DNA from: Bacillus thuringiensis
Lineage (GTDB): Bacteria; Bacillota; Bacilli; Bacillales; Bacillaceae_G
Assembly: GCF_014932895.1 (NCBI RefSeq)
Contig: NZ_JACYOF010000011.1
Location: 1-64,000, forward strand
Reading direction: 5' to 3'
Length of the DNA stretch: 64,000 nt
The notes beneath the pieces are model-generated. The model searched no databases. It had not been told where the DNA came from and saw only the letters and a list, made by a program, of their open reading frames with translations. The position numbers and the translations under genes are program-made. Shown here piece after piece: positions 9,985 to 18,796 of the stretch. How positions within the stretch are numbered: the stretch's first letter is position 1; every line of letters begins with the position of its first letter.

Positions 9985-10145
9985 ACCTTTCATTATTTCT
10001 CAAATTTGGAGCGCACCGCTCCTCTTTCTCGATTTACCGGGGTCTTCTGTTTCATAACAAGAAGACTATTTTATTTATAGAAGTGTAAGTAGCTAGCATG
10101 TTCAAGTCTTCTGGACAAACACCTTAAATGAGCTACTCACACTTT
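9985..10145. other. Hairpin-rich speE-speB spacer
   Basis: Three inverted repeats are visible: GGAGCG-CAC-CGCTCC at 10008-10022; GTCTTCT...AGAAGAC at 10042-10066; and AAGTGTAAGTAGCT (10081-10094) with AGCTACTCACACTT (10131-10144), 13 of 14 bases pairing. None is a clean T-run terminator on the coding strand. They could stabilise or process the speE-speB transcript. Confidence 0.5.
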
Positions 10146-10166
10146 ATTTGTTAAAACTTAATTTTC

Positions 10167-10994
10167 TTACTTAATTAAATCGCCAACAAATTTCGGTAAT
10201 GCGAATGCTGCATTATGCAGTTCTTTCGTGTAATATTTCGTTTCAATTTCGTGGAAACGCTCTTCACTTACTTCTAATGGATCGTGTTTTTTAGATCCAA
10301 TTGTGAATGTCCAAAGGCCACTTGGGTATGTTGGAATATTTGCTGTGTATAAACGAGTAATTGGGAAGATCTCTTTTACGTCTTTAAACACAGTTGTAAT
10401 TAGTTCTGGTGTAAACCAAGGGTTGTCCGTTTGTGCAACGAAAATACCATCTTCTTTTAACGCTTTTGAAATTCCAGCGTAGAATCCTTTTGTAAATAGG
10501 TTTACTGCTGGGCCTACTGGCTCAGTAGAATCTACCATAATTACGTCATATTCATTTTCGCTCTCTGCGATGTGTAGGAAACCGTCTCCTACTTTTACTT
10601 CTACACGCTCATTATCTAATGCGCCTGCAATTGATGGTAAGTATTGTTTAGAGTACTCAATTACTTTTCCATCGATTTCAACAAGAGTTGCTTTCTTTAC
10701 GCTTGGGTGTTTTAACACTTCACGAATAACACCGCCATCACCGCCGCCAACAACTAATACGTTTTCAGGGTTTGGATGTGTAAATAAAGGTACGTGCGCT
10801 ACCATTTCATGATAAACGAACTCATCTTTTTCTGTTGTCATAACCATGCCATCTAAAATAAGCATGTTTCCGAACTCTTCCGTTTCAACCATATCAAGTT
10901 TTTGGAATTCTGTTTGCTCCGTATGTAATGTGCGGTTAATACGCGCCGTAATCCCAAAATGTTTTGTTTGTTTTTCAGTGAACCATAGTTCCAT
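10167..10994 (-). CDS. speE: Spermidine synthase (aminopropyltransferase)
   Basis: Transfers the aminopropyl group of decarboxylated SAM to putrescine to form spermidine. The 275-residue protein has the GGGDGG nucleotide-binding loop ([16 protein letters not shown], about 81-97), the acidic substrate motif in [10 protein letters not shown] near 155, and the N-terminal beta-strand domain. The ATG at 10994 is preceded by AAAGG at a long spacing of about 12 nt. A 7-bp stem (GGGACAT/ATGTCCC) sits about 35 nt upstream in the leader. First gene of the speE-speB unit. Confidence 0.97.
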   Translation of the reverse strand: MELWFTEKQTKHFGITARINRTLHTEQTEFQKLDMVETEEFGNMLILDGMVMTTEKDEFVYHEMVAHVPLFTHPNPENVLVVGGGDGGVIREVLKHPSVKKATLVEIDGKVIEYSKQYLPSIAGALDNERVEVKVGDGFLHIAESENEYDVIMVDSTEPVGPAVNLFTKGFYAGISKALKEDGIFVAQTDNPWFTPELITTVFKDVKEIFPITRLYTANIPTYPSGLWTFTIGSKKHDPLEVSEERFHEIETKYYTKELHNAAFALPKFVGDLIK

Positions 10995-11028
10995 CGTACA
11001 ATCACGCCTTTCAATGCAAATTTATAAT

Positions 11029-11050
11029 AGGGACATCATTAATGTCCCCT
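11029..11050 (-). other. Small hairpin in the speE leader
   Basis: GGGACAT-CATTA-ATGTCCC forms a 7-bp stem 35-55 nt upstream of the speE start. It may be a protein site or leader structure; nothing else supports a specific role. Confidence 0.35.
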
Positions 11051-11144
11051 AACAAAAATAAAACAAAACATCCAAAAAGTATAGTTAAAAGTACAAAAAT
11101 ACCGAAAATATATTTTAGTCAGGGGGTTCTAATATATATGTATA

Positions 11145-11172
11145 AAGAAAACCCTTTCTTAAGAAAGGGCTT
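11145..11172 (-). terminator. Terminator of the MerR-MFS operon
   Basis: CCCTTTCTT/AAGAAAGGG stem overlapping the stop of the MFS gene, followed by T's on the minus strand. Confidence 0.65.
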
Positions 11173-12322
11173 TTGTCTCTACTTCTTCAGGTTTTCGAAT
11201 CGGAATTAAAATCATTACGCAACCAACTAACACAACAATTCCACCAACTAAAAACGGACTTTGCGGTGAAACAGTGTGGCCGATGATTCCTGATAAGATT
11301 GGAGCAATTGCGCCGCCTAACCAACGAACGAAGTTATAAACACCTGATGTAACAGATCTTTCATAAGGTGAAATATCCATGACATAGCTTGTAAATAATG
11401 CATTATTTAATCCAGATGCTAATCCTGATAGAACAATTAATACAATTTGTAACCACATAACTTTCACAAAGAATAGTGCGATTAAGAAAAGCGCGAATAC
11501 GAGTAAACTACCTTTCAACAATGTTTTCGGCTCATATTTACCTTCTAGCTTATGCGCTAAAATTGCAGAACCGTAAGCTAACGCTAATCCCCATCCGCAA
11601 AATACAAATCCTAATTGAATAGCAGATAAATGCATAATAAGTGGTGAATATGCTAACACAACGAAAAATCCGTAGTAGTATAACATTCCTGAAATCGCGC
11701 CTTGCATAAAAGGTTTATACTTCACTAGGTTAAGTAATTCTCCTACGCCTGCCGCTTTACGCTTCACTTTTCGCTCCGGTTCTTTTACAAAAAAGAAAAC
11801 TAAAATAAATGCTAATAAAATTAAAATACTCGTCGCAAAAAATGGATAACGCCAAGAATGTCCACCTAATATCCCACCTAATAACGGTCCGCCTGCCATC
11901 CCTAAACCGATAGCTGCTTCATACAATCCTACTGCTTCATGAACTTCTTTACTTAATGCAATCAATAATGTCATCGCCGTTGCGAAGAACATCGCATTTC
12001 CTAATCCCCATCCCGCGCGGAAAAGAGATAATTGAGCAATCGTTTGCGATATACCGCATATAAACGCAAATACAGTCACGATCGCAAGACCGATCGTCAT
12101 CATTCGTTTATCACCAAATCTCGATGCGAATATTCCAGCTGGTAACATCATAATTGCCATCGTTAAAATATATGCTGTAAATAACATCTCTACTTGCCAA
12201 TGCGATGCACCAATTTGCTCAGCAATGCTTGGTAAAATTGGGTCGACTACCCCTATACCCGAAAAGGCAAGGAAGGTAGCCACCACTGTAATCAATCTCC
12301 CTAGTTTTTGTTTGCTTTCCAT
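11159..12322 (-). CDS. MFS drug-type efflux transporter (YfmO-like)
   Basis: A 387-residue, 12-helix major facilitator. The N-terminus GIGVVDPILPSIAEQIGAS and loop GIFASRFGDKRMM are typical of DHA1-type drug:proton antiporters. It begins 5 nt after the stop of a MerR regulator gene, so the two form an operon like B. subtilis yfmP-yfmO (resemblance from memory). Substrate unknown. Expression is probably set by the MerR-type promoter at 12765-12793. Confidence 0.85.
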   Translation of the reverse strand: MESKQKLGRLITVVATFLAFSGIGVVDPILPSIAEQIGASHWQVEMLFTAYILTMAIMMLPAGIFASRFGDKRMMTIGLAIVTVFAFICGISQTIAQLSLFRAGWGLGNAMFFATAMTLLIALSKEVHEAVGLYEAAIGLGMAGGPLLGGILGGHSWRYPFFATSILILLAFILVFFFVKEPERKVKRKAAGVGELLNLVKYKPFMQGAISGMLYYYGFFVVLAYSPLIMHLSAIQLGFVFCGWGLALAYGSAILAHKLEGKYEPKTLLKGSLLVFALFLIALFFVKVMWLQIVLIVLSGLASGLNNALFTSYVMDISPYERSVTSGVYNFVRWLGGAIAPILSGIIGHTVSPQSPFLVGGIVVLVGCVMILIPIRKPEEVETKALS

Positions 12323-12327
12323 TTTGA

Positions 12328-12735
12328 TTACTCTCCTTTTGTATTCTCTAAAAATGTAACTGCTCGATTTAAACTGTCTTGTAACTCTGCCTTCACACGT
12401 TGCATTTGCTCCATTTTCTCGTCTAGCGTTTGCACTTGTTTTTCAAGCATATCTTTAATTTCTTGAATCACTTCGCGGTCACGAGGATTCTCGCTATTTC
12501 TCCTTTGTTCCATTCTTTCTTTTAACGATAAGAAATGTTGCATTTCTTGAAGCGTAATCCCTAACACTTCCTTCGCTTCTACAATCTTTTTAATTCTGGC
12601 GATGTCCTCGTCTGTATACAGGCGAATGTTCCCCTCACTACGTTCAGGGGGATGAATTAAACCAATTTCCTCATAATAACGAAGTGTACGTTTTGTTAAA
12701 CCAACTTGCTTTGTGACTTCATCAATTTTATACAT
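12328..12735 (-). CDS. MerR-family transcriptional regulator (YfmP-like)
   Basis: A 135-residue regulator. The N-terminal winged helix is classic MerR (MYKIDEVTKQVGLTKRTLRYYEEIGLIHPPERSEGNIRLYTDEDI split over residues 1-45), followed by a long coiled-coil dimerisation helix rich in E, K and Q (about 75-125). There is no large ligand domain and only the short C-terminal tail, so the inducer is not readable. The ATG at 12735 follows GGGAGGA. It likely controls its own operon through the palindrome in the promoter spacer. Confidence 0.9.
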   Translation of the reverse strand: MYKIDEVTKQVGLTKRTLRYYEEIGLIHPPERSEGNIRLYTDEDIARIKKIVEAKEVLGITLQEMQHFLSLKERMEQRRNSENPRDREVIQEIKDMLEKQVQTLDEKMEQMQRVKAELQDSLNRAVTFLENTKGE

Positions 12736-12764
12736 GTTTATTCCTCCCTTCACTCTATTATTAC

Positions 12765-12793
12765 ATTTTACGTTAACGTTAACTTTTGTGCAA
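12765..12793 (-). promoter_or_regulatory. MerR-type promoter with palindromic operator in the spacer
   Basis: On the minus strand TTGCAC (12793-12788) and TAAAAT (12770-12765) are 17 bp apart. The spacer contains the perfect palindrome GTTAACGTTAAC (12783-12772). MerR regulators typically bind a dyad between -35 and -10; here the spacing is normal rather than the long 19-20 bp of activated MerR promoters, which would suit plain repression. Confidence 0.65.
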
Positions 12794-12887
12794 CTGTTAG
12801 ACTTTTGTAAATGTTTATCCTATTCAATTGTATTTTTCCTAAAGCAGTTTCATAATGAAAGAAAAGAACCGATAAGGAGATTTTCAC

Positions 12888-13613
12888 ATGAATAAACCAC
12901 TTGTTTTCGCTCACCGCGGGGTAAAAGGAACACATCCAGAAAATACGATGATCGCCTTCCAAGAAGCTGAACGCATTGGCGCTCATGGAATTGAACTTGA
13001 TGTTCATCTATCAAAAGATGGTGAACTTGTCGTAATCCACGATGAAACAGTGGATCGCACAACGAATGGCGTAGGGCTTGTTTCCGAGAAAACTGTAGAG
13101 GAATTACAAGCTCTAGATGCCGGTAGCCATAAAGATCCTTCTTTCCATGAAGCAAAGATCCCAACGTTACGTGAAGTATTTATTTGGCTATCTACAACAA
13201 ATCTACAGCTTAACATTGAGTTAAAAACAGATGTGATTCACTACCCTAATATTGAAGAGAAAGTTGTTGCACTTGTGCGTGAATATCATCTTTCTAATCA
13301 GATTATATTTTCATCATTTAACCATGAATCTGTTTCATTATTAGCAGAAATCGCTCCTGAAATCCCAAGAGCAATTTTATATGATACACAGCTTGCTGAT
13401 CCTATTACTGAAGCTAAAATTAGAGAAGCAACTGGATTACACCCAAACTTCCAGCTATTAACAAAGGAATTTGTTCAACTGGCGCAAAAACAAGGATATG
13501 TTTTCCGTCCTTATACAATTAACGAATATAACGATTTAAAAACTATGATTGATTACGGTGTAGATGTCATCATTACCGATTGGCCAGCGCGCGCTTTTGA
13601 GCTCCTTTCTTAA
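12888..13613 (+). CDS. Glycerophosphodiester phosphodiesterase
   Basis: Hydrolyses deacylated phospholipid diesters to glycerol 3-phosphate and an alcohol. The 241-residue TIM-barrel protein has the GDPD signature HRGVKGTHPENTMIAF at 7-22 and the metal/catalytic ELDVHLSKDGELVVIHD at about 38-54. No signal peptide, so it is cytosolic (UgpQ/YqiK-like) rather than the secreted GlpQ type. AAGGAGA lies 8 nt before the ATG. Divergent from the MerR operon. Confidence 0.93.
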   Translation: MNKPLVFAHRGVKGTHPENTMIAFQEAERIGAHGIELDVHLSKDGELVVIHDETVDRTTNGVGLVSEKTVEELQALDAGSHKDPSFHEAKIPTLREVFIWLSTTNLQLNIELKTDVIHYPNIEEKVVALVREYHLSNQIIFSSFNHESVSLLAEIAPEIPRAILYDTQLADPITEAKIREATGLHPNFQLLTKEFVQLAQKQGYVFRPYTINEYNDLKTMIDYGVDVIITDWPARAFELLS

Positions 13614-13633
13614 TAGAAAGGGCTCTTTTTATT
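13599..13633 (+). terminator. Terminator after the GDPD gene
   Basis: CCTTTCT-TAAT-AGAAAGG stem extended by GAGC/GCTC, followed by TTTTTATTTT. It overlaps the end of the gene. Confidence 0.75.
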
Positions 13634-13666
13634 TTCACAATTTCATTGTTTAAAATAAATAAAAAA

Positions 13667-13703
13667 CCTCAATACTAATACAATAACGCTTGTATTCATG
13701 AGG
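13667..13703 (+). other. Leader hairpin overlapping the RBS of the PBP gene
   Basis: CCTCA (13667) pairs with TGAGG (13699-13703) and inner AATACA pairs with TGTATT. The 3' arm contains part of the GAGGGG Shine-Dalgarno of the next gene, so the stem could mask it. Confidence 0.4.
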
Positions 13704-13715
13704 GGCTGAAAAAAG

Positions 13716-15767
13716 ATGGATCAAACTATGAATCCAAAACTAAAAAAATATAAACGTCTTTTCTTCACCGCAATATTTTCTTGCGTCCTTTTCTTCGTTT
13801 TTTCATTTTTTATAGTCATTATAGTTGCGAAAATTATGGGACCTCCTCCCGTCGCTGTTCCGCAAACAAGTGTCTTTTATGCTAATGATGATACCGTTAT
13901 CGGTCAAAGCAATGAAATGCAAAAACGTTACAACGTCTCTCTTAATGACATTTCTCCTTATGTAAAAGAAGCTACCCTTTCTATCGAAGATCAAAGATTT
14001 TATAAACATCACGGCTTCGATATGAAACGTATTGCAGGTGCAATTGTCGCCGATTTAAAGGCAATGGCAAAGGTACAGGGGGCTAGCACGATTACACAAC
14101 AATACGCGCGTAATCTATATTTAGATCATGATAAAACGTGGAAACGGAAACTATTAGAAGCAATGTACACAGTCCGCCTTGAAGTAAATTATAATAAAAA
14201 TCATATTTTAGAAGGATATTTAAATACAATTTATTACGGACATGGCGCTTACGGCATCGAAGCTGCATCCCGTCTATATTTCGATAAAACAGCAAAAGAA
14301 TTAACATTAGCAGAAGCTAGTATGCTCGCAGGCATCCCGAAAGGACCAAGTGTCTACTCTCCCTTTTTGAAAGAAGATCGCGCTAAAGAACGACAATCTC
14401 TCATATTAGATGAAATGGTGGAACAAGGATATATTACGAAGCAACAAGCAGCTTCAGCAAAGAAAGAATCGCTAGCTTTCGCCTCATTAGATACGAAAAA
14501 AGCGGCAGAGGTCGCGCCCTATTTCCAAGATGCTGTACAGGCTTCGCTTCTTCGTGATATTGGATTGGACGAGCAAGCTTTACAACGAGGTGGTTTGCGG
14601 ATTTATACAACGCTAGACCCTAAATTACAATCTGTAGCAGAGCAATCTGTAAAAGATCATATACCTGAAACGACAAACATACAAACTGCTCTCGTCTCTA
14701 TGAATCCAAAAACGGGTGAAGTAGCTGCCCTTGTTGGTGGAACTGATTATAATACGAGTCAATTTAACAGGGCCACACAAGCCGCTCGTCAGCCTGGTTC
14801 TACATTTAAACCATTCTTATATTATGCGGCTTTAGAACGTGGATTCACCCCTGCTACGCGCTTAAAAAGCGAATACACTGTATTCACTTTAGGAGATGGT
14901 GTATCAAAATATAAACCGAAAAACTATAAAGATTATTATGCAGATGATTTTGTAACGATGGCTCAGGCCCTTGCAGTTTCTGATAACGTATATGCTGTGA
15001 AAACAAATTTATTTTTAGGAGAAGATACACTCGCGAAAACAGCGAAGCAATTCGGAATTAAGAGTGCATTAAAAGACGTCCCTTCTCTTGCTCTCGGTAC
15101 ATCTCCTGTAAAACCAATTGAAATGGTTAACGCTTATAGCATGTTCGCAAACGGTGGAAAAGAAGTAAAACCGATTTTCATTCGCCGCATTATGGATCAT
15201 GAAGGGAATATATTATACGATGCTCATTTGGAGAGCAAACAAGTTCTCGATAAGAGCAAAGCGTTTGTGATGGAAGAAATGATGACGGGCATGTTTAATA
15301 AAAAACTGAGCAGTTATGCTGCTGTAACTGGTCAATCGATGTCATCTAAACTATCAAGAACATATGCCGGAAAATCTGGTTCTACCGAAACAGATAGTTG
15401 GATGATTGGATTTACCCCACAAATCGTAACTGGTGTATGGGTTGGATATGATCAACCTAAATCGATTTCAAACGTAGCAGAACAAGGATATGCGAAAAAA
15501 ATATGGACTGATACGATGGAGAAAGGCTTAGATGGACAACCTAAAAAAGAGTTTAAGCAGCCAAGTGACGTCGTTGCAGTCGATATTAATCCTGAAAACG
15601 GAAAAATCGCTACAAAAAATTGTCCAATTTCAGTTAAAATGTATTTCGCAAAAGGTACAGAACCAACTGAATATTGTATGGATCATGTCGATGATAAAGA
15701 AGAGTTTGAAAAGACAACTGAAGAAAAGAAAAAAACAAGTTGGTGGAAAAAATATCTTCCTTGGTAA
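13716..15767 (+). CDS. pbpG: Bifunctional class A penicillin-binding protein (PbpG-like)
   Basis: Membrane-anchored peptidoglycan synthase with glycosyltransferase and transpeptidase domains, 683 residues. An N-terminal anchor (about 13-38) is followed by the GT51 domain with EDQRFYKHHGFD (catalytic Glu), QGASTITQQ, RKLLEAMYTVRLE and NTIYYGHGAYGIEAAS. The transpeptidase shows STFK (SxxK), SDN and KSGST motifs. The position beside speE and ywhD matches B. subtilis pbpG (ywhE), a forespore PBP used for the germ cell wall; the spore role is inferred from that, as no clear sigma-F promoter was seen. The RBS GAGGGG lies in a hairpin. Confidence 0.93.
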   Translation: MDQTMNPKLKKYKRLFFTAIFSCVLFFVFSFFIVIIVAKIMGPPPVAVPQTSVFYANDDTVIGQSNEMQKRYNVSLNDISPYVKEATLSIEDQRFYKHHGFDMKRIAGAIVADLKAMAKVQGASTITQQYARNLYLDHDKTWKRKLLEAMYTVRLEVNYNKNHILEGYLNTIYYGHGAYGIEAASRLYFDKTAKELTLAEASMLAGIPKGPSVYSPFLKEDRAKERQSLILDEMVEQGYITKQQAASAKKESLAFASLDTKKAAEVAPYFQDAVQASLLRDIGLDEQALQRGGLRIYTTLDPKLQSVAEQSVKDHIPETTNIQTALVSMNPKTGEVAALVGGTDYNTSQFNRATQAARQPGSTFKPFLYYAALERGFTPATRLKSEYTVFTLGDGVSKYKPKNYKDYYADDFVTMAQALAVSDNVYAVKTNLFLGEDTLAKTAKQFGIKSALKDVPSLALGTSPVKPIEMVNAYSMFANGGKEVKPIFIRRIMDHEGNILYDAHLESKQVLDKSKAFVMEEMMTGMFNKKLSSYAAVTGQSMSSKLSRTYAGKSGSTETDSWMIGFTPQIVTGVWVGYDQPKSISNVAEQGYAKKIWTDTMEKGLDGQPKKEFKQPSDVVAVDINPENGKIATKNCPISVKMYFAKGTEPTEYCMDHVDDKEEFEKTTEEKKKTSWWKKYLPW

Positions 15768-15803
15768 AAAAATAGCTGACGGGCACCCGTCAGCTATTTT
15801 TTA
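15768..15803. terminator. Bidirectional terminator
   Basis: AATAGCTGACGGG-CAC-CCGTCAGCTATT, a 13-bp stem with A and T runs on both sides, between convergent genes. Confidence 0.9.
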
Positions 15804-16310
15804 TTCACTTAATAATGCACGGCGCAATTCTTCACTAGATTCGTTCCAAATCGCTTCATTATGTTCTTTCAAGAATGTACCAAGTACTTTTTTAGATGAT
15901 TCATCCATATGGTCAACCATAATGTGACGCTTCATTGATTTATCCATTTTGTTTACGTGCTCTGGAAGTGATTTATATCCGCGGCGAATTTCACGGTCAA
16001 CTGTCATTTCACAAGCTGTTACACCTGCGTAATAAGCACCTGTCGCAGTTCTTTCAATCGTTACCCAAACAAGCCAAAATGGTTTTCCGTTTGGAACTTC
16101 ATCTTTATTTGTTAAGAACTTAATACCTTTTTCGACTGTACTACGAGCATGCATTGCACCGATATCAACGAATGCAGTCTTCTCTAATACATCAACAAAT
16201 ACGGGTGAAATATTTTCTAAGCTAAGCGCTCCAACACCAAAACCACCATGACCATCTGTTGAATCATTTTTCACGATATTAAAACCGATTTTTTTCTTTT
16301 TCTCTGTCAT
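15801..16310 (-). CDS. ywhD: YwhD-family protein
   Basis: A 169-residue cytosolic protein of unknown function matching the YwhD family (MTEKKKKIGFNIVKNDSTDGHGGFGVGALSL at the start, split here over residues 1-31). The ATG at 16310 is preceded by GAGGAGG; an in-frame upstream start at 16328 would cover that RBS. It is 25 nt downstream of the M50 protease gene on the same strand, the B. subtilis ywhC-ywhD arrangement, so the two are probably co-transcribed. Confidence 0.9.
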   Translation of the reverse strand: MTEKKKKIGFNIVKNDSTDGHGGFGVGALSLENISPVFVDVLEKTAFVDIGAMHARSTVEKGIKFLTNKDEVPNGKPFWLVWVTIERTATGAYYAGVTACEMTVDREIRRGYKSLPEHVNKMDKSMKRHIMVDHMDESSKKVLGTFLKEHNEAIWNESSEELRRALLSE

Positions 16311-16335
16311 ATGTAAACTCCTCCTCACTTAATGA

Positions 16336-17010
16336 TTATATAAGGCCAAAGATAGGCGCAATGATATTTTGTAAAAATACTAATACATACGGAATAACTA
16401 CATTGAAAATAGGCTGAATTGTGTAATTGCTAAGTGGTGTAATTACAAGAATTAATAACGCAATTGATCCATATTTTTCATATTGTGTCATTTTCGCACG
16501 AATATTTGCCGGTGCTAAATCTTCCACAACACGATATCCATCAAGTGGCGGAATCGGTAGTAAGTTAAATACAAGTAAAACGACATTAAGCATAATAAAA
16601 ATTTGGAAGAACTGACCTAATGTATCTGCTACTGCAAACGGAATTGAGTCTAACACTCCAAATGTTAATAAGCTATACCAAATAATTAAACCGATTGCAC
16701 TTAAAATCAAATTACTAATTGGTCCTGCAATAGAAACTAATATGCCTGCAAGACGCGGTCTTTTAAAGTTGTAGGGGTTAACGGGAACCGGTCTTGCCCA
16801 ACCAAAACCAAGAATTAATACTGCAATTAGACCGATAGGATCTAAGTGCGCCATCGGTGATAACGTTAAACGCCCCTGTCTTTTCGCTGTATCGTCTCCA
16901 AATTTATATGCGACATACGCATGTGCAAATTCATGCACAGATAGCGCAATAATAATCGCCATTGCTACCAACGGAATTTGGTGCAATGGATATCTAAATA
17001 ACTGATCCAT
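16336..17010 (-). CDS. ywhC: Site-2-protease-like membrane metalloprotease (M50, YwhC)
   Basis: A 224-residue polytopic membrane protein with HEFAHAYVAYKFGD (HExxH zinc motif, about 26-39) and the second ligand motif LLPIPPLDGYRV (about 148-159). It belongs to the short M50 group with about six helices and no PDZ domain. Such proteases cut substrates within the membrane; its substrate is unknown. First gene of a likely ywhC-ywhD pair, divergent from the tautomerase gene. Confidence 0.92.
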   Translation of the reverse strand: MDQLFRYPLHQIPLVAMAIIIALSVHEFAHAYVAYKFGDDTAKRQGRLTLSPMAHLDPIGLIAVLILGFGWARPVPVNPYNFKRPRLAGILVSIAGPISNLILSAIGLIIWYSLLTFGVLDSIPFAVADTLGQFFQIFIMLNVVLLVFNLLPIPPLDGYRVVEDLAPANIRAKMTQYEKYGSIALLILVITPLSNYTIQPIFNVVIPYVLVFLQNIIAPIFGLI

Positions 17011-17121
17011 ACTTCATCTCCTCTTCAATATGTCAAAAAAGAAAATATTTGTTTTTTCGATTGTTCTTCCCCATAATCCGCTATAATAAGAGTGTAACTT
17101 ACATAAAAGGAGCGATTATAT

Positions 17122-17307
17122 ATGCCATACGTAACAGTGAAAATGCTAGAAGGACGCACAGAGGAACAAAAGAAAGCTCTTGCTGAGAAAGTAACAGCAG
17201 CAGTAAGCGAAACAACTGGTGCTCCTGAAGAAAACATCGTTGTTTTCATCGAAGAAATGTCTAAAAACCATTATGCAGTTGGCGGAAAACGCTTAAGCGA
17301 CAAATAA
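17122..17307 (+). CDS. ywhB: 4-oxalocrotonate tautomerase-family enzyme (YwhB)
   Basis: A 61-residue tautomerase. After Met removal Pro1 is the catalytic base (MPYVTVKMLEGRTEEQK), and Arg11 and the C-terminal Gly-rich segment fit the family. Small beta-alpha-beta subunits assemble as hexamers. The physiological substrate in Bacillus is unknown. AAAGGAG precedes the ATG; the terminator follows directly. Confidence 0.93.
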   Translation: MPYVTVKMLEGRTEEQKKALAEKVTAAVSETTGAPEENIVVFIEEMSKNHYAVGGKRLSDK

Positions 17308-17321
17308 TTTCAATTTTTTTC

Positions 17322-17350
17322 ATAAGAAGCAGCCATTAGCTGCTTCTTAT
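17322..17350. terminator. Bidirectional terminator
   Basis: ATAAGAAGCAG/CTGCTTCTTAT stem between convergent ywhB and ywfO, with T-rich tracts. Confidence 0.8.
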
Positions 17351-18651
17351 TTCTTTCCTTCTAATAACTCGATAATTCTCTCTTTATATTTTCCTTTTCT
17401 TCCATCTTCATAGATTAAATCATGTGGATAGAATAATTTTTGATCCCTTCTCTTCTTACCAGTAATCGCCTCAACAATATCCGATTCACGTGAAAGTTCT
17501 CTAAGCTCTCCATTTGGCATAAGAAGTAAGATTGGCAGACGCTCTTCTTCTTCTCCAGCACGATAAAAGTCATACGGTAAGTCTGATGTTGAATCAACAA
17601 CTAAATAATACTCTGGATCTAATCCAATCTTTTTAAATAAGCTACTTAATTCCATCCAATTATCTAAACCGTGCTTATCTGTAAACTCTACATATTTAAA
17701 TAGATTTCGATTCATAAAACGGCGGCATAAGTCACTTAAAATTGGATCTTCTTCATCCTGCCATACTTGGAAGTAATAATACATAACGTTCTCGTCTAAC
17801 TTTAAATAGTCCTCTACCGTTACTTCTTCTTCAAATAAAGAATAGAAATGAACTGGATGATTTTTAAACGTATAATACTTCTCGTGTAACGATTTAGCAC
17901 GGTGTAAAATCTTCGTTAAAATCACTTCCGCACTGCGCGTTACCGGGTGAAAATATACTTGCCAATACATTTGGTAACGACTCATAATATAATGCTCAAC
18001 AGCATGCATACCACTATTTTTAATGACTACTTGATTCCCGTACGGGCGCATTACGCGCAGTATACGTTCCATATCGAAGTTTCCGTACTTTACGCCTGTG
18101 AAATATGCATCTCTTAATAAATAATCCATACGATCTGCATCAATTTGGCTTGAAATCATACTAATCGCTAATTTATTAGTAGATGTTTTCGCAATTACAT
18201 CGGCCACCTTTTGTGGAAAATCTTTATCCACACGGCTTAATACATCATTAATCTCCGTATCGCCAACGATAATCTTTTGCGTAAATTTCTCATGATCTAA
18301 TGAAAATACTTTTTCAAACGAGTGAGAAAACGGACCATGACCGACATCATGAAGTAATGCCGCGCATAAACATAACAATCTATCTTCAGCATTCCAATTT
18401 GGTCTGCCATCAAACACATCATCAATCATACGACGAATAATCTCATATACACCTAACGAATGAGTAAAGCGACTATGCTCTGCACCGTGAAATGTAAAAA
18501 ATGTCGTTCCAAGCTGCTTAATACGGCGCAAGCGTTGAAATTCTTTCGTTCCGATTAAATCCCAAATAACACGATCGCGCACGTGCACATATTTATGTAC
18601 CGGGTCTTTAAACACTTTTGTTTCGCTGAGTTTGTCGTTTAAATATACCAC
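17347..18651 (-). CDS. ywfO: HD-domain phosphohydrolase (YwfO, dNTPase-like)
   Basis: A 434-residue cytosolic HD-superfamily protein related to dNTP triphosphohydrolases. Metal-binding residues appear in HSRFTHSLGVYEI (about 59-71) and LLHDVGHGPFSHSFE (about 98-112), with a conserved Asp in QIDADRMDYLLRDAYFTG. B. subtilis YwfO has the same length class. The start is a GTG with AAAGGGGG about 10 nt upstream. Monocistronic. Confidence 0.92.
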   Translation of the reverse strand: MVYLNDKLSETKVFKDPVHKYVHVRDRVIWDLIGTKEFQRLRRIKQLGTTFFTFHGAEHSRFTHSLGVYEIIRRMIDDVFDGRPNWNAEDRLLCLCAALLHDVGHGPFSHSFEKVFSLDHEKFTQKIIVGDTEINDVLSRVDKDFPQKVADVIAKTSTNKLAISMISSQIDADRMDYLLRDAYFTGVKYGNFDMERILRVMRPYGNQVVIKNSGMHAVEHYIMSRYQMYWQVYFHPVTRSAEVILTKILHRAKSLHEKYYTFKNHPVHFYSLFEEEVTVEDYLKLDENVMYYYFQVWQDEEDPILSDLCRRFMNRNLFKYVEFTDKHGLDNWMELSSLFKKIGLDPEYYLVVDSTSDLPYDFYRAGEEEERLPILLLMPNGELRELSRESDIVEAITGKKRRDQKLFYPHDLIYEDGRKGKYKERIIELLEGKK

Positions 18652-18756
18652 CTTCCGACATCCCCCTTTCTTTACTACATTCTTACTTTATATTATAAAC
18701 GAAATGAGAAACAGAAAGAAATGAAAGACTGTATTAATTCCCTTTATAAAAAGAAA

Positions 18757-18792
18757 AAATCACCTTTACCGAAGCAAAAGTGATTTCTTTCA
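18757..18792 (-). terminator. Terminator of the siderophore ABC operon
   Basis: On the minus strand AAATCAC.TTT pairs with AAA.GTGATTT around a loop containing CTTCGG, then TTTTTTC. It lies just past the substrate-binding-protein stop. Confidence 0.75.
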
Positions 18793-18796
18793 TACA

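Noticed and set aside
10005-10064. Minus-strand 20-codon frame starting MKQKTPVNRERG in the speE-speB spacer
   Set aside because: No Shine-Dalgarno upstream, and it overlaps two stem-loops.
17485-17502. CACGTGAAA motif in ywfO as a parS
   Set aside because: About four mismatches to the 16-bp consensus.
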